Origin: RGIG5612 sp045600845
GTDB taxonomy: Bacteria; Bacillota; Clostridia; Lachnospirales; Lachnospiraceae
Reading direction: 5' to 3'
DNA: 64,000 bases
NCBI GenBank assembly: GCA_045600845.1
Contig: JAZRYR010000044.1
Span: forward strand, 1-64,000
Shown: positions 52,213-59,951 of the stretch, piece after piece
Layout: every line of letters starts with the position of its first letter
Position numbering within the stretch: position 1 is the stretch's first letter
The notes under the pieces: generated by a model
Told to the model about the DNA's origin: nothing
Database searches by the model: none
What the model saw: the letters and a program-made list of their open reading frames with translations, nothing else
Program-made: the position numbers and the translations under genes

Positions 52213-54180
52213 TTATAATCTTCCAATATCTAACGCAACTGTTTTTGCGGATGCATTTGCTTCGGAAATGTTTCCAGGAATTACGCAATCGCCAACTGCA
52301 GTAAATCTGCCACCACAGTCATAAAGAGCCATAGCCTCTTCGGTTAAAGATTTCTGTCCTAAAGCACAGACAACCGTATCTGCCGGGAAGAACTTCTCGC
52401 CGTCTTTGGTTTCGCCCCATACACCACCTGCTTCTACTTTGGTAACTTTTGTAGAGAAGTTTGGAACGATGTCGTTATCGGATAATACTACTTCTACGGA
52501 CTGAACACCGATCGGGTTAGGACCCATGTTCATTCTCGGAGCCATTTCCAGAACTTCTACCTTCTTGCCTAAGGACTTCAGATAAATCGCCAGTTCCATA
52601 CCAACAAGACCGCCGCCCATGACAACTACGTTCTCGCCTGCCAGCTCTGGATTTGGATAAATTTCTTCTGCAAAGAATACGTTTTCTCCATTGATTCCAG
52701 GAATTTCTGGTTTCACTGGTTTTGCGCCTAAAGCTGCAATCACTACATCTGCGCCGATTTCTTTTGCGTACTCTGGAGTTACTTCGGTATTTAAACGAAC
52801 ATCGATGCCAGCTTTATTAATCTTGCCGATTTGCTGGTCGATGTATTCTTTTAAGTGTTTCTTAAACGGAACTTTTTCTTCGCAACGGATATGTCCGCCT
52901 AATGCCTCATCCTTTTCGCAAAGAACTACTTCATGTCCGTTTTCTGCTGCAGTTAAAGCAACCTGCATACCTGCAATACCGCCACCAACTACTAAAACTT
53001 TCTTCTTATCTGCAGGTTTTGTGATGCGTGCAAATTCACGTTCTCTGTTGGCAACCGGATTTAATGCACACCAGAAATGACCTTTCTGCATTCCGCTGGA
53101 GAAACAAGCATTGCAACGCATGCAACGAACGATTTCGTCTTCTCTTCCGTCTCTTGCCTTGTAAGGAAGGTCTGGGTCGCAGGTAAGTCCACGGCCGATT
53201 TCTACGATGTCTGCTTTACCAGAAGCGATAATGTCTTCCATCATCGCTGGATCCGTAAGTGCACCAACGGTGGAAATATAAACACCTGAAACTTTTTCTT
53301 TTACTGCTGCTGCATATTTCACATTCTGTCCATCCGGGCCATACATACTCGGGAAAGTAATAACGGTTGTACGAGCCCTGTCCGGAAGACCTACGCCACA
53401 GCCAACGCTGCAGTTAATCAGATCTGCATGACCTACTAACATCTGGGCGAAAGCTGCGCCTTCTTCTACCGTATATCCATAAGGAGAGCACTCATCGGCA
53501 CTGATACGGACTTCTACTGGGAAGCCTTTACCACATTTTTTATGAATCGCATCCACAACTTCAACGGTGAAGCGGGCTCTATTTTCCATGCTGCCGCCCC
53601 ATTTATCGGTACGACGATTGATGCGGCTGCACATGAACTGATTCAACAGCCAGCCATGTCCTGCATGAACCATAACCATACCAAAACCAGCATCTTTACA
53701 GAATTTTGCTGCATTTGCAAATTTCTCGATGATTTCATAAATAATTTCTTCCGGCATTTCCTTTACCGGATAGCCTGCGAATTCATCATCGGATGGACCG
53801 TAAACGATATCGGAAGTGGTTCCAACACCTGGAGTATAAACGCCTGCAACAGCCTTCATTCCAGGATGCTGAAGCTCGATGGAAGGAATGGCACCATGCC
53901 GACGAATCGCATCTGCCATCTTAGTAAGTCCTCTTAACGGCTGGCGGGAATCCAAACTGATTTCTGCTGCGTAGCCTTTTCCATAAACGCTGTCAACACA
54001 AGCCTCGCCTAAAGTTACTGCTGCTGCGCCGCCCATAGCTTTTCTTTCAAAGAAAGCAATACAATCATCGGAAAACTTACCCATAACATTGTCCGGGTGT
54101 CCCATTGGTGCTGCGAAAATTCTGTTGCGGAACAAAGTATCGCCGATTTTAATCGGTTTAAATAAATTTGGATAGTTCAT
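52213..54180 (-). CDS. old-yellow-enzyme family oxidoreductase with 4Fe-4S and FAD domains (second copy)
   Basis: A 655-residue paralogue of the enzyme at 3293-5287. It has the FMN barrel with HAGHGWLLNQF and KWGGSMENRARF, the cluster cysteines in RCMRCNACFSSGMQKGHFWC, and FAD/NAD(P) motifs VVGGGIAGMQ and GGGLVGME. It should use NAD(P)H to reduce a conjugated C=C bond, as in bile-acid BaiCD/BaiH and gut flavonoid reductases. AAGGAG precedes the ATG at 54180. A TTGCAG-N17-TATAAT promoter lies at 54222-54250, so it is probably a single-gene transcript. Confidence 0.88.
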   Translation of the reverse strand: MNYPNLFKPIKIGDTLFRNRIFAAPMGHPDNVMGKFSDDCIAFFERKAMGGAAAVTLGEACVDSVYGKGYAAEISLDSRQPLRGLTKMADAIRRHGAIPSIELQHPGMKAVAGVYTPGVGTTSDIVYGPSDDEFAGYPVKEMPEEIIYEIIEKFANAAKFCKDAGFGMVMVHAGHGWLLNQFMCSRINRRTDKWGGSMENRARFTVEVVDAIHKKCGKGFPVEVRISADECSPYGYTVEEGAAFAQMLVGHADLINCSVGCGVGLPDRARTTVITFPSMYGPDGQNVKYAAAVKEKVSGVYISTVGALTDPAMMEDIIASGKADIVEIGRGLTCDPDLPYKARDGREDEIVRCMRCNACFSSGMQKGHFWCALNPVANREREFARITKPADKKKVLVVGGGIAGMQVALTAAENGHEVVLCEKDEALGGHIRCEEKVPFKKHLKEYIDQQIGKINKAGIDVRLNTEVTPEYAKEIGADVVIAALGAKPVKPEIPGINGENVFFAEEIYPNPELAGENVVVMGGGLVGMELAIYLKSLGKKVEVLEMAPRMNMGPNPIGVQSVEVVLSDNDIVPNFSTKVTKVEAGGVWGETKDGEKFFPADTVVCALGQKSLTEEAMALYDCGGRFTAVGDCVIPGNISEANASAKTVALDIGRL

Positions 54181-54221
54181 GCTGTTTCTCCTTTTCAGGT
54201 CTATATTTTTCATATGAATTA

Positions 54222-54250
54222 ATTATATTGTGATTCGAATTCGTCTGCAA
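54222..54250 (-). promoter_or_regulatory. promoter of the second oxidoreductase gene
   Basis: On the minus strand TTGCAG (54245-54250) and TATAAT (54222-54227) are spaced 17 bp. The predicted start of transcription is near 54215, about 35 nt before the ATG. Confidence 0.75.
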
Positions 54251-54318
54251 GATTATCGTAGAAATAGTTTGAAAAACTTTTCTGAAAAAAAGATTATTTT
54301 CCTCTAAAAAGAACTATT

Positions 54319-54728
54319 TACCTACGAAAGTAAAAAACATGAAAAAAAAAGGTACGGAAAAATAGAATATTTATTTTTTTACCTACGAAATCATAAAATG
54401 CTCAACTAGTAGGTACTAAAATTATTAAGGAATGAAAATTTTACCCACTAAATCTCATTTTCTTTAATTAGTAGGTATAAATACAAAGGTTCAATTTAAA
54501 ACTGTACCTACATAAATCCCTTTTTTATTTTTCGTAGGTAAAGCTACCATATCAGGTTTCCAAACTGTACCTATTAATTTTTATTTTTTACGTTTAGTAG
54601 GTATAACTCGTGATTTATGTGTTTAAACTGTACCTGCGAAAATGGATTTTTCCAATTTTGTGGGTACAAATTCTTTATTGTACGAAATTTCATACCTACG
54701 AAATATCTTTTTCGTATTTGGATAGGTA
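54319..54728 (-). repeat. array of seven regularly spaced hairpins
   Basis: It fills most of the 54251-54730 gap. Seven units of 36-38 bp lie at 54319-54355, 54380-54415, 54442-54477, 54505-54540, 54568-54603, 54630-54667 and 54693-54728, starting 61-63 bp apart. Each begins TACCTAC-like and ends with the complement GTAGGTA, and most are AT-rich inside. Unit 6 has the longest stem (GTACC..GGGTAC with an inner AAAAT/ATTTT). Spacers of 24-27 bp partly share TTTAAACTG. The first unit in minus-strand order starts 2 nt after the YdcF stop codon. No ORF of note lies in it. Confidence 0.92.
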
Positions 54729-54730
54729 AA

Positions 54731-55648
54731 TTAATCCATCTGGGGAACGGAAGAATAATCTTTTCGGTAGATTTCTGCAGCCCTGGAGGAATCTCCAAGG
54801 ATTTCCAAAAGTCCTGCAGCCTTGAACATTTCCGTATTCACTTTCTGACCGGTTTCGTTTGCTGCGTGAGCCACAACGGTAATCTCGCTGCCACTTTTTT
54901 GGCTTAAAATTTCCGTTTCTGCCTTAAAAAGAATCTGTGCCCATGGAATATGATAGTCGCTGGTTACCAAGACGATTTCATTGATTTCCGGATAAAACTC
55001 CTGAAGGAGTCTTCCTGTATTTATCGCATTCTGGCCCGTGGTCATGGACTCGTTTTCAATAAGGAGCCGTTCTTCTTCCAGACCTGCTTCCAAAAGCCAC
55101 TGGCCCATTACATCTGCTTCTTTGGCATCGGGTACCGAACCGCCGCCGGTGCAGATGACATAAGCCTCCGGGTACTGCCACGCACAATACAGTCCGACCT
55201 GAAGACGGTCGATCAGTTCGTCTTTCATGGTTCCATCGCTTTTCAGACCATAGCCTAAAATTACGATTGCCAGATTGTCTCCATAAGACAGGTCGTAAGG
55301 AAGCTCTTCATAGTTTATTTCCAAATCATCCAAATCTTCTGACCAATATCGGTCAATCTCTCTCCAAAAATCCGCCTGGGAAGAATCTTGCACCTGGTCA
55401 TAAATTTCCTGAATGGAAGAATCTGCCCGGTCACCATACTGGCCACGAAGCAGAATCGCATCACCAATCAGCTCCCTATCGTCTTTTGGCTCCGAAGCTG
55501 GTACTGTGGTTATCTCTTCTTTTGTTGTGGTTTCTTCTTGAATCTGCTCCTTCTCGCCAGAATCTTCCAGAGCTTCGGAATCCGCTCCACAAGCAGTACA
55601 ACAAAGTACTAAGATTAAGGCAAGGGCTATGGCAATCTTTTTCAACAT
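54731..55648 (-). CDS. YdcF/SanA-like DUF218 lipoprotein
   Basis: A 305-residue protein with a lipoprotein signal (LVLCCTACGADSEA, lipidated Cys near residue 20), an acidic Thr/Glu-rich linker and a DUF218 domain from about residue 105. Motifs include VILGYGLKSDGT, ICTGGGS, NESMTTGQNAINT and VTSDYHI. Members bind nucleotide-like ligands and are linked to envelope integrity (SanA, ElyC). The exact role here is unknown. Its stop codon is followed within 2 nt by the hairpin array. Confidence 0.85.
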   Translation of the reverse strand: MLKKIAIALALILVLCCTACGADSEALEDSGEKEQIQEETTTKEEITTVPASEPKDDRELIGDAILLRGQYGDRADSSIQEIYDQVQDSSQADFWREIDRYWSEDLDDLEINYEELPYDLSYGDNLAIVILGYGLKSDGTMKDELIDRLQVGLYCAWQYPEAYVICTGGGSVPDAKEADVMGQWLLEAGLEEERLLIENESMTTGQNAINTGRLLQEFYPEINEIVLVTSDYHIPWAQILFKAETEILSQKSGSEITVVAHAANETGQKVNTEMFKAAGLLEILGDSSRAAEIYRKDYSSVPQMD

Positions 55649-55661
55649 TCTGAAATTCCCC

Positions 55662-56183
55662 TTAATACAAGGTATGGTTTAAATGGTTATATTCTTCGAA
55701 CAATTCCAGACAGGCATTCCGGTCAATCTGCACCAGATAGTCTTCAAAAGCTTCCCTTCCACCAAACATATTATCGAATACTTCATCACGGAAACCGATT
55801 TTCCCGTTATCATCAATGGTGCAGCCATAAAACACACGGATAATATTGGCCCACATACAGGCAGCCAGGCACATCGGGCAAGGCTCCCCCGTCGTATACA
55901 AAACAGCACCTTTTAAGTCATATGTTCCCAGATTCTGTTCAGCATCCCGGATTGCCGCAATCTCTCCATGACAGGTGGAATCATTGTCTTCCAGAACCCG
56001 GTTATGTCCGCGTCCGATAATTTCTCCATCTTTAACAATGATGCTTCCAAAAGGCCCTCCATGTCCGTTATAGATTCCTTGTCTGGCCTCTTCGATTGCC
56101 AATTGCATATATTCATTTTCCGCCTGATAGGAGGCTACTTTGGGAACTACCAGCGCTTTTTGATTCTTTAGTTCTTCCTGCAT
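55662..56183 (-). CDS. nucleoside/guanine deaminase-like enzyme
   Basis: A 173-residue zinc deaminase. The zinc site is HGEIAAIRDAE and TTGEPCPMCLAACMWA. The C-terminal part, VFDNMFGGREAFEDYL, resembles Bacillus guanine deaminase GuaD rather than tRNA adenosine deaminase TadA. It would convert guanine to xanthine or deaminate a related purine in the cytoplasm. It lies 13 nt upstream of the YdcF gene, so the two may be one transcript. Confidence 0.85.
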   Translation of the reverse strand: MQEELKNQKALVVPKVASYQAENEYMQLAIEEARQGIYNGHGGPFGSIIVKDGEIIGRGHNRVLEDNDSTCHGEIAAIRDAEQNLGTYDLKGAVLYTTGEPCPMCLAACMWANIIRVFYGCTIDDNGKIGFRDEVFDNMFGGREAFEDYLVQIDRNACLELFEEYNHLNHTLY

Positions 56184-56242
56184 TCCAATCCCCTTGTTCT
56201 CTAAAAAATATTTCTCTTCTTCCGAAAGGAATAAAAAGATTA

Positions 56243-56248
56243 TATAAT
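56243..56248 (+). promoter_or_regulatory. -10 element of the flavodoxin-fold reductase gene
   Basis: TATAAT with an AT-rich context lies 38 nt before the ATG at 56286. The -35 position (TTCCGA) is poor, so this is tentative. Confidence 0.4.
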
Positions 56249-56285
56249 ACTTTTCAGTATTTTGAAATGCAATCAGGAGTAAACT

Positions 56286-56855
56286 ATGGACAATATCTTA
56301 TTTATCGACGCAACAAACCGCCCGGAATCCCGTACCCATTTATTAGCAGAGCATGTTCTTTCCAAACTGATTGGAAAGGTTTCTACCGTAAAATTATACG
56401 AAACACCGATTCCGGAAATGGATTCTGAATTTTGCAGCTGGCGGACCATATGCTGTGATACGAAGAATTTTGAAGATGCTTACTTTGACTTTGCCAGACA
56501 GTTCACCGCAGCGGATTCTATTGTCATTGCAGCCCCTTACTGGGATCTTTCCTATCCGGCAAAATTGAAACAATATCTGGAAGCAGTCACAATTAACGGC
56601 ATCACCTTCCATTACACAGAGGAAGGCTTCCCTATAGGCCATGCCAAAGCGAAGGCTCTTTATTTTGTTACGACTGCCGGCGGTCCCATTATCAACGAAG
56701 CCATCTGCTTCGGTTATGTGGAAAACCTGGCCCAGAACATGTTTGGAATAAAAAAATGTATCTGGTTTAAAGCGGAAGGGCTGGATATCTGGGGAAATGA
56801 CATAGAGCTAATTTTAGAAAACGCAAAAGAGGAAATCGATTTATTTTTTTCTTAA
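56286..56855 (+). CDS. NAD(P)H-dependent FMN reductase / azoreductase-like protein
   Basis: A 189-residue flavodoxin-fold protein. The FMN-phosphate loop is DATNRPESRTH, and APYWDLSYPAKLKQYLE plus TTAGGP match the azoreductase/NQO family. It reduces quinones, azo dyes or flavins with NAD(P)H. CAGGAG precedes the ATG. It is a plus-strand single gene divergent from the deaminase, and its terminator is shared with the converging PhlG-family gene. Confidence 0.88.
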   Translation: MDNILFIDATNRPESRTHLLAEHVLSKLIGKVSTVKLYETPIPEMDSEFCSWRTICCDTKNFEDAYFDFARQFTAADSIVIAAPYWDLSYPAKLKQYLEAVTINGITFHYTEEGFPIGHAKAKALYFVTTAGGPIINEAICFGYVENLAQNMFGIKKCIWFKAEGLDIWGNDIELILENAKEEIDLFFS

Positions 56856-56882
56856 ACTGCTCCGCTAATATATTGAATAACA

Positions 56883-56910
56883 AAAAAGGACTTTGCCGAA
56901 GCAAAGTCCC
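56883..56910 (+). terminator. bidirectional terminator
   Basis: GGACTTTGC and GCAAAGTCC form a 9-bp perfect stem with the stable loop CGAA, flanked by A and T tracts. It lies between the converging reductase and PhlG-family genes. Confidence 0.92.
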
Positions 56911-56933
56911 TTAATTTTTATTTTTGTAACAGC

Positions 56934-57707
56934 TTATCTCTGTGGTGGAAGGTTTTTATGAACGTGTCTCCATGTTCCATCTTCGTTCTTAGCTGTTGTT
57001 AAGTCGAACTGCATGTTCTCGAATGGATCTGGATGTCCTACCCAAAGAGCGTATAACTGTGGAAGGAAATCTTTCAGTCTGCCGGATTCATATTCCATAT
57101 GGCCTGCGATGTCTGGTCTTGGAGGCATTGGTTTGCCTTCTGCTGCCATCTTAGCTGCCATTTCCATCATCTTCTTCATAGCTTCCATTCTCTTCTCGCT
57201 GGATACAGAGATGGTTCTCCATTTGATTCCGCCTGGGCAGTCTTCATACATATGAATTAAGAAGCCATCATCCGGATCATCGGAGAAGCAGGAAAGCCAG
57301 CAGTGCTCATAGCAGTCTGTGTATGGATAGTACTGCATTCCAAGACGGGTAATCTTGATAGGTTTTGTTGCGTCAAACTCGTAAGATCCTTCTACAGAGC
57401 CTTCGTAACCAACTTCGCATGGAGGAACGATCCAGTCGAATCCATGATGCTCACCAGGAGCCCAAAGAAGGTAACCTTTTTCCATGTTTGCCCAGAACCA
57501 GTCAACCATCTTCGCTTCTACACCAGGAACAAATTCTGCTTTGTCACTTGCTGTAAAATAATGTTTATCTGCAAATTTTGGATGAAACTCGTATGGAGCT
57601 TCTTCAATTACTTCTGCAATGTCGAACGGGACACGGCCCCAAACCTTGGTCTCTTCGCCAGCTTCGTATCTTCTTTTCTGTCCAGCGTTATATAAATATT
57701 CGCCCAT
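56934..57707 (-). CDS. PhlG-family C-C hydrolase (phloretin hydrolase / DAPG hydrolase-like)
   Basis: A 257-residue protein of the PhlG family, whose members cut a carbon-carbon bond between an acyl side chain and a phloroglucinol ring. Examples are diacetylphloroglucinol hydrolase of Pseudomonas and phloretin hydrolase of Eubacterium ramulus. Likely zinc ligands are in LLWAPGEHHGFDW, YPYTDCYEHCWLSC and DIAGHMEYESGRL, near the family's two His and two Glu. The substrate is inferred only. GGAGA-type site upstream. It is monocistronic, with a good promoter and two palindromes upstream (57749-57816). Confidence 0.85.
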   Translation of the reverse strand: MGEYLYNAGQKRRYEAGEETKVWGRVPFDIAEVIEEAPYEFHPKFADKHYFTASDKAEFVPGVEAKMVDWFWANMEKGYLLWAPGEHHGFDWIVPPCEVGYEGSVEGSYEFDATKPIKITRLGMQYYPYTDCYEHCWLSCFSDDPDDGFLIHMYEDCPGGIKWRTISVSSEKRMEAMKKMMEMAAKMAAEGKPMPPRPDIAGHMEYESGRLKDFLPQLYALWVGHPDPFENMQFDLTTAKNEDGTWRHVHKNLPPQR

Positions 57708-57748
57708 TTTTTTAATCTCCTTCTCTTAAAAACTTGTATAACTAAAAT

Positions 57749-57816
57749 ACACTTACAGTGTTATTATACTTTTCTGTTTTCTCTAATTCAATAGAATATT
57801 TGGAATTAGATAATTC
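57749..57816 (-). promoter_or_regulatory. promoter with two palindromic operator candidates
   Basis: On the minus strand TTGAAT (57786-57791) and TATAAT (57763-57768) are 17 bp apart. ACACT-TAC-AGTGT (57749-57761) sits on the expected transcription start. GAATTA-GA-TAATTC (57803-57816) sits just upstream of the -35, and a further TGAATTAGAG half-site overlaps the -35. This placement suggests control by a repressor, perhaps by two regulators. Confidence 0.6.
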
Positions 57817-57884
57817 ATATGATTAATAGTTCGTTTCGCTTATGCCAGTCCGGTCTCTAAATATCCGCAACGTCCTCCGGAATT

Positions 57885-58661
57885 TTATGATGTCTGATTC
57901 AGAATTTTCTTACAGATATATTTTAACAGCACCTCAATTATGATACTGAACAACACTACGGTCAAGGTTGCCGCGTACACTTCATCGAAATTCAATGCAG
58001 CCTTTGCAGAATAAATAATATGGCCTAAGGATTTCGTTGGTGTACATAATACTTCTGCCGCCACTCCTGCCTTCCAGGCATAGCCTAACGCACTGACGCA
58101 ACTGGAAAAGAACTCTGGCAGAATCTGAGGAAGCTTCACCTGCACCAAAGTTTTTATTCTTCCAACATTATACAACCTACTGACTGCATCTAATTCCTTA
58201 TCGATATTGGCCAGACTGTCATGAACATTCTGCCAGATTAAGGGAACTACCATCAAGAACGATATAACAATCGGGAGATTATTCACATTAACAAATAAAA
58301 AAGCAAGAATAATAAAGCTGACGACTGGCACCGACCTCACGACTTTCATCGCCGGAGCGAAAATATAATCCATAAATTTCAGGCCATGGGTTAAAAGGCC
58401 CAATAAAAATCCGACAATGACGCCCAAAAGAAATCCGGCCAGAATTCGTAGCAAAGTGATTCCCGCCATTTCCAGATAGGTCGGTGTGAAACCGACCGTA
58501 AACCATTTTGCAAAGACCTGAATGGGACCCGGTAGAAACAGTTTCAGGCGGTCACTGACCAGAAGACTCAATACTTCCCAAAGCCCGATCCAGAAAACCA
58601 GAGGAAGGCCGATTTTCAAAATCCAATTTAATATTTTATTTTCTGTTAATTCATTTTTCAC
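57885..58661 (-). CDS. ABC transporter permease (SsuC/TauC type)
   Basis: A 258-residue permease with about six helices. The cytoplasmic coupling loop is ELDAVSRLYNVGRIKTLVQVKLPQILP, and GYAWKAGVAAEVL is typical of the nitrate/sulfonate/taurine group. It lies 40 nt after the substrate-binding protein gene. No ATPase gene follows before the PhlG-family gene or is seen elsewhere nearby. The 57718-57884 stretch holds only the promoter described above. Confidence 0.87.
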   Translation of the reverse strand: MKNELTENKILNWILKIGLPLVFWIGLWEVLSLLVSDRLKLFLPGPIQVFAKWFTVGFTPTYLEMAGITLLRILAGFLLGVIVGFLLGLLTHGLKFMDYIFAPAMKVVRSVPVVSFIILAFLFVNVNNLPIVISFLMVVPLIWQNVHDSLANIDKELDAVSRLYNVGRIKTLVQVKLPQILPEFFSSCVSALGYAWKAGVAAEVLCTPTKSLGHIIYSAKAALNFDEVYAATLTVVLFSIIIEVLLKYICKKILNQTS

Positions 58662-58701
58662 TGTAATAATTGTTATTCCTTCGTCGTTCTATCCGAACTA
58701 T

Positions 58702-59709
58702 TTACTCCATTCCATAGAAGAAATCTGTTTCCGGCATCTTCCCTCCGATTGCGGTCGGATCAAACCCTTTCAATACTTCGAAATAAGGAGTAATCTGCTC
58801 TTTCATTTCCTTTCCGGTTACAAAAGTCAGATTACATTCCGGAATTGCCTTTTCTGCAAGCTGTTCTGAAGGAATGATTTCATATTTTTCACAAAGAGCG
58901 GCAGCGTCCCTTCTGTTTTCCTTCACAAAATTAATGGAGTCTTCATACTCCTGAAGAAAAGTATCCACAGCCACCTTATTTTCTTCAACAAATGTATCCA
59001 ATGCGACTACACACCCCATCATCAGACCGTCGCCCTGTATTTTCTTCCATTCGTCATTGACAGAAAACACCCGGTTCAGACTTTCATTTTTCGTCAGCAC
59101 TGTCGTAGCAGCCGGCTCCGGAACCATAGCAACTTCTGCGGTTCCACTTACCAACTGCGCCATCAGTTCGTCATTGGTTGCCACGAACTGAAGCTGCACA
59201 TCTTCTCCCACCGTCATTCCGTTTGACTCTAACAGATACCGCAAAATATATTCCGGGTTAGACCCTTCTCCTGTGGAGTAAATTGTTTTTCCTTTCAAAT
59301 CCGCAAAAGAAAAAACACTGCATCCATTCTCGATCACCGAAAGAACGCCCAGTGTATTTACCGCCAGCATCCGGATTTTTCCCTCTGTTTTGTTGTAAAG
59401 CTTCACCGCCAGATTGGTTGGCACAGAAGCAATATTAATCTCTCCGGAAACAATTTTCGCGCTGATTTCATCTGCGCTGGAAACAACGGTAAAAGTGTAA
59501 TCATTTTTTGTAGTATCCGCCTCTTCATCACTCATCAATTTCACCATGCCCACGCCGGTAGGGCCTTTTATACAAGAGACCTCCATATGTATCGGTACGT
59601 AGGCCGCTGGCGTCTCCGTAGATACTTCTTCTGATATATTTTCTGTTTGGCCACAAGCAGCCAAAATTATTAACATCAATCCGCCAATTATTGCTGATAT
59701 TTTTTTCAT
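58702..59709 (-). CDS. ABC transporter substrate-binding lipoprotein (NMT1/SsuA-like)
   Basis: A 335-residue lipoprotein with lipobox LIILAACGQ (Cys near residue 19) and a two-lobed binding fold of the NMT1/SsuA group (GPTGVGMVKLM, LKGKTIYSTGEGSNPEY, AEVAMVPEPAAT). Such proteins bind sulfonates, nitrate or thiamine precursors; the ligand cannot be told here. The ATG at 59709 is chosen because it starts the signal peptide; the site upstream is weak. It forms an incomplete uptake system with the permease at 57885. Confidence 0.85.
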   Translation of the reverse strand: MKKISAIIGGLMLIILAACGQTENISEEVSTETPAAYVPIHMEVSCIKGPTGVGMVKLMSDEEADTTKNDYTFTVVSSADEISAKIVSGEINIASVPTNLAVKLYNKTEGKIRMLAVNTLGVLSVIENGCSVFSFADLKGKTIYSTGEGSNPEYILRYLLESNGMTVGEDVQLQFVATNDELMAQLVSGTAEVAMVPEPAATTVLTKNESLNRVFSVNDEWKKIQGDGLMMGCVVALDTFVEENKVAVDTFLQEYEDSINFVKENRRDAAALCEKYEIIPSEQLAEKAIPECNLTFVTGKEMKEQITPYFEVLKGFDPTAIGGKMPETDFFYGME

Positions 59710-59802
59710 CTTTATTCCATGGTTGTCCAAATATTTCTCTCTATTTCTCAAATCATTTCAAAATAAATTTATTCTTTTCTCTTTTTATCAGTCCAGCCTC
59801 TT

Positions 59803-59950
59803 CTAAACTGAAGCGGCTCCAAACATTTCCCCTTTGCCGATTTTTCGGACGGTTATGGAATCCCCGCCTTCCGTATTCCGGATAATTTTTGCTGACCCAT
59901 TTATTATCATTCCAATACTTCCGTTACGATACAGATACAGTTCTTCCCCT
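59803..59950 (-). pseudogene. remnant of a Crp/Fnr-type cyclic-nucleotide-binding domain
   Basis: Between the binding-protein gene and the spermidine-synthase fusion the minus strand reads LYLYRNGSIGMIINGSAKII and then VRKIGKGEMFGAASV before a stop. The GSxKI and KGEMFG segments are hallmarks of a cNMP-binding beta-roll in Crp/Fnr regulators. The N-terminal start, the rest of the roll and the helix-turn-helix are gone, so it is not a working regulator. It may once have controlled the adjacent ABC genes. Confidence 0.65.
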
Positions 59951-59951
59951 T

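Noticed and set aside
54319..54728. CRISPR array
   Set aside because: Period and unit size look right, but the unit interiors differ while only the palindromic ends are kept, spacers partly share sequence, and no cas genes are present.
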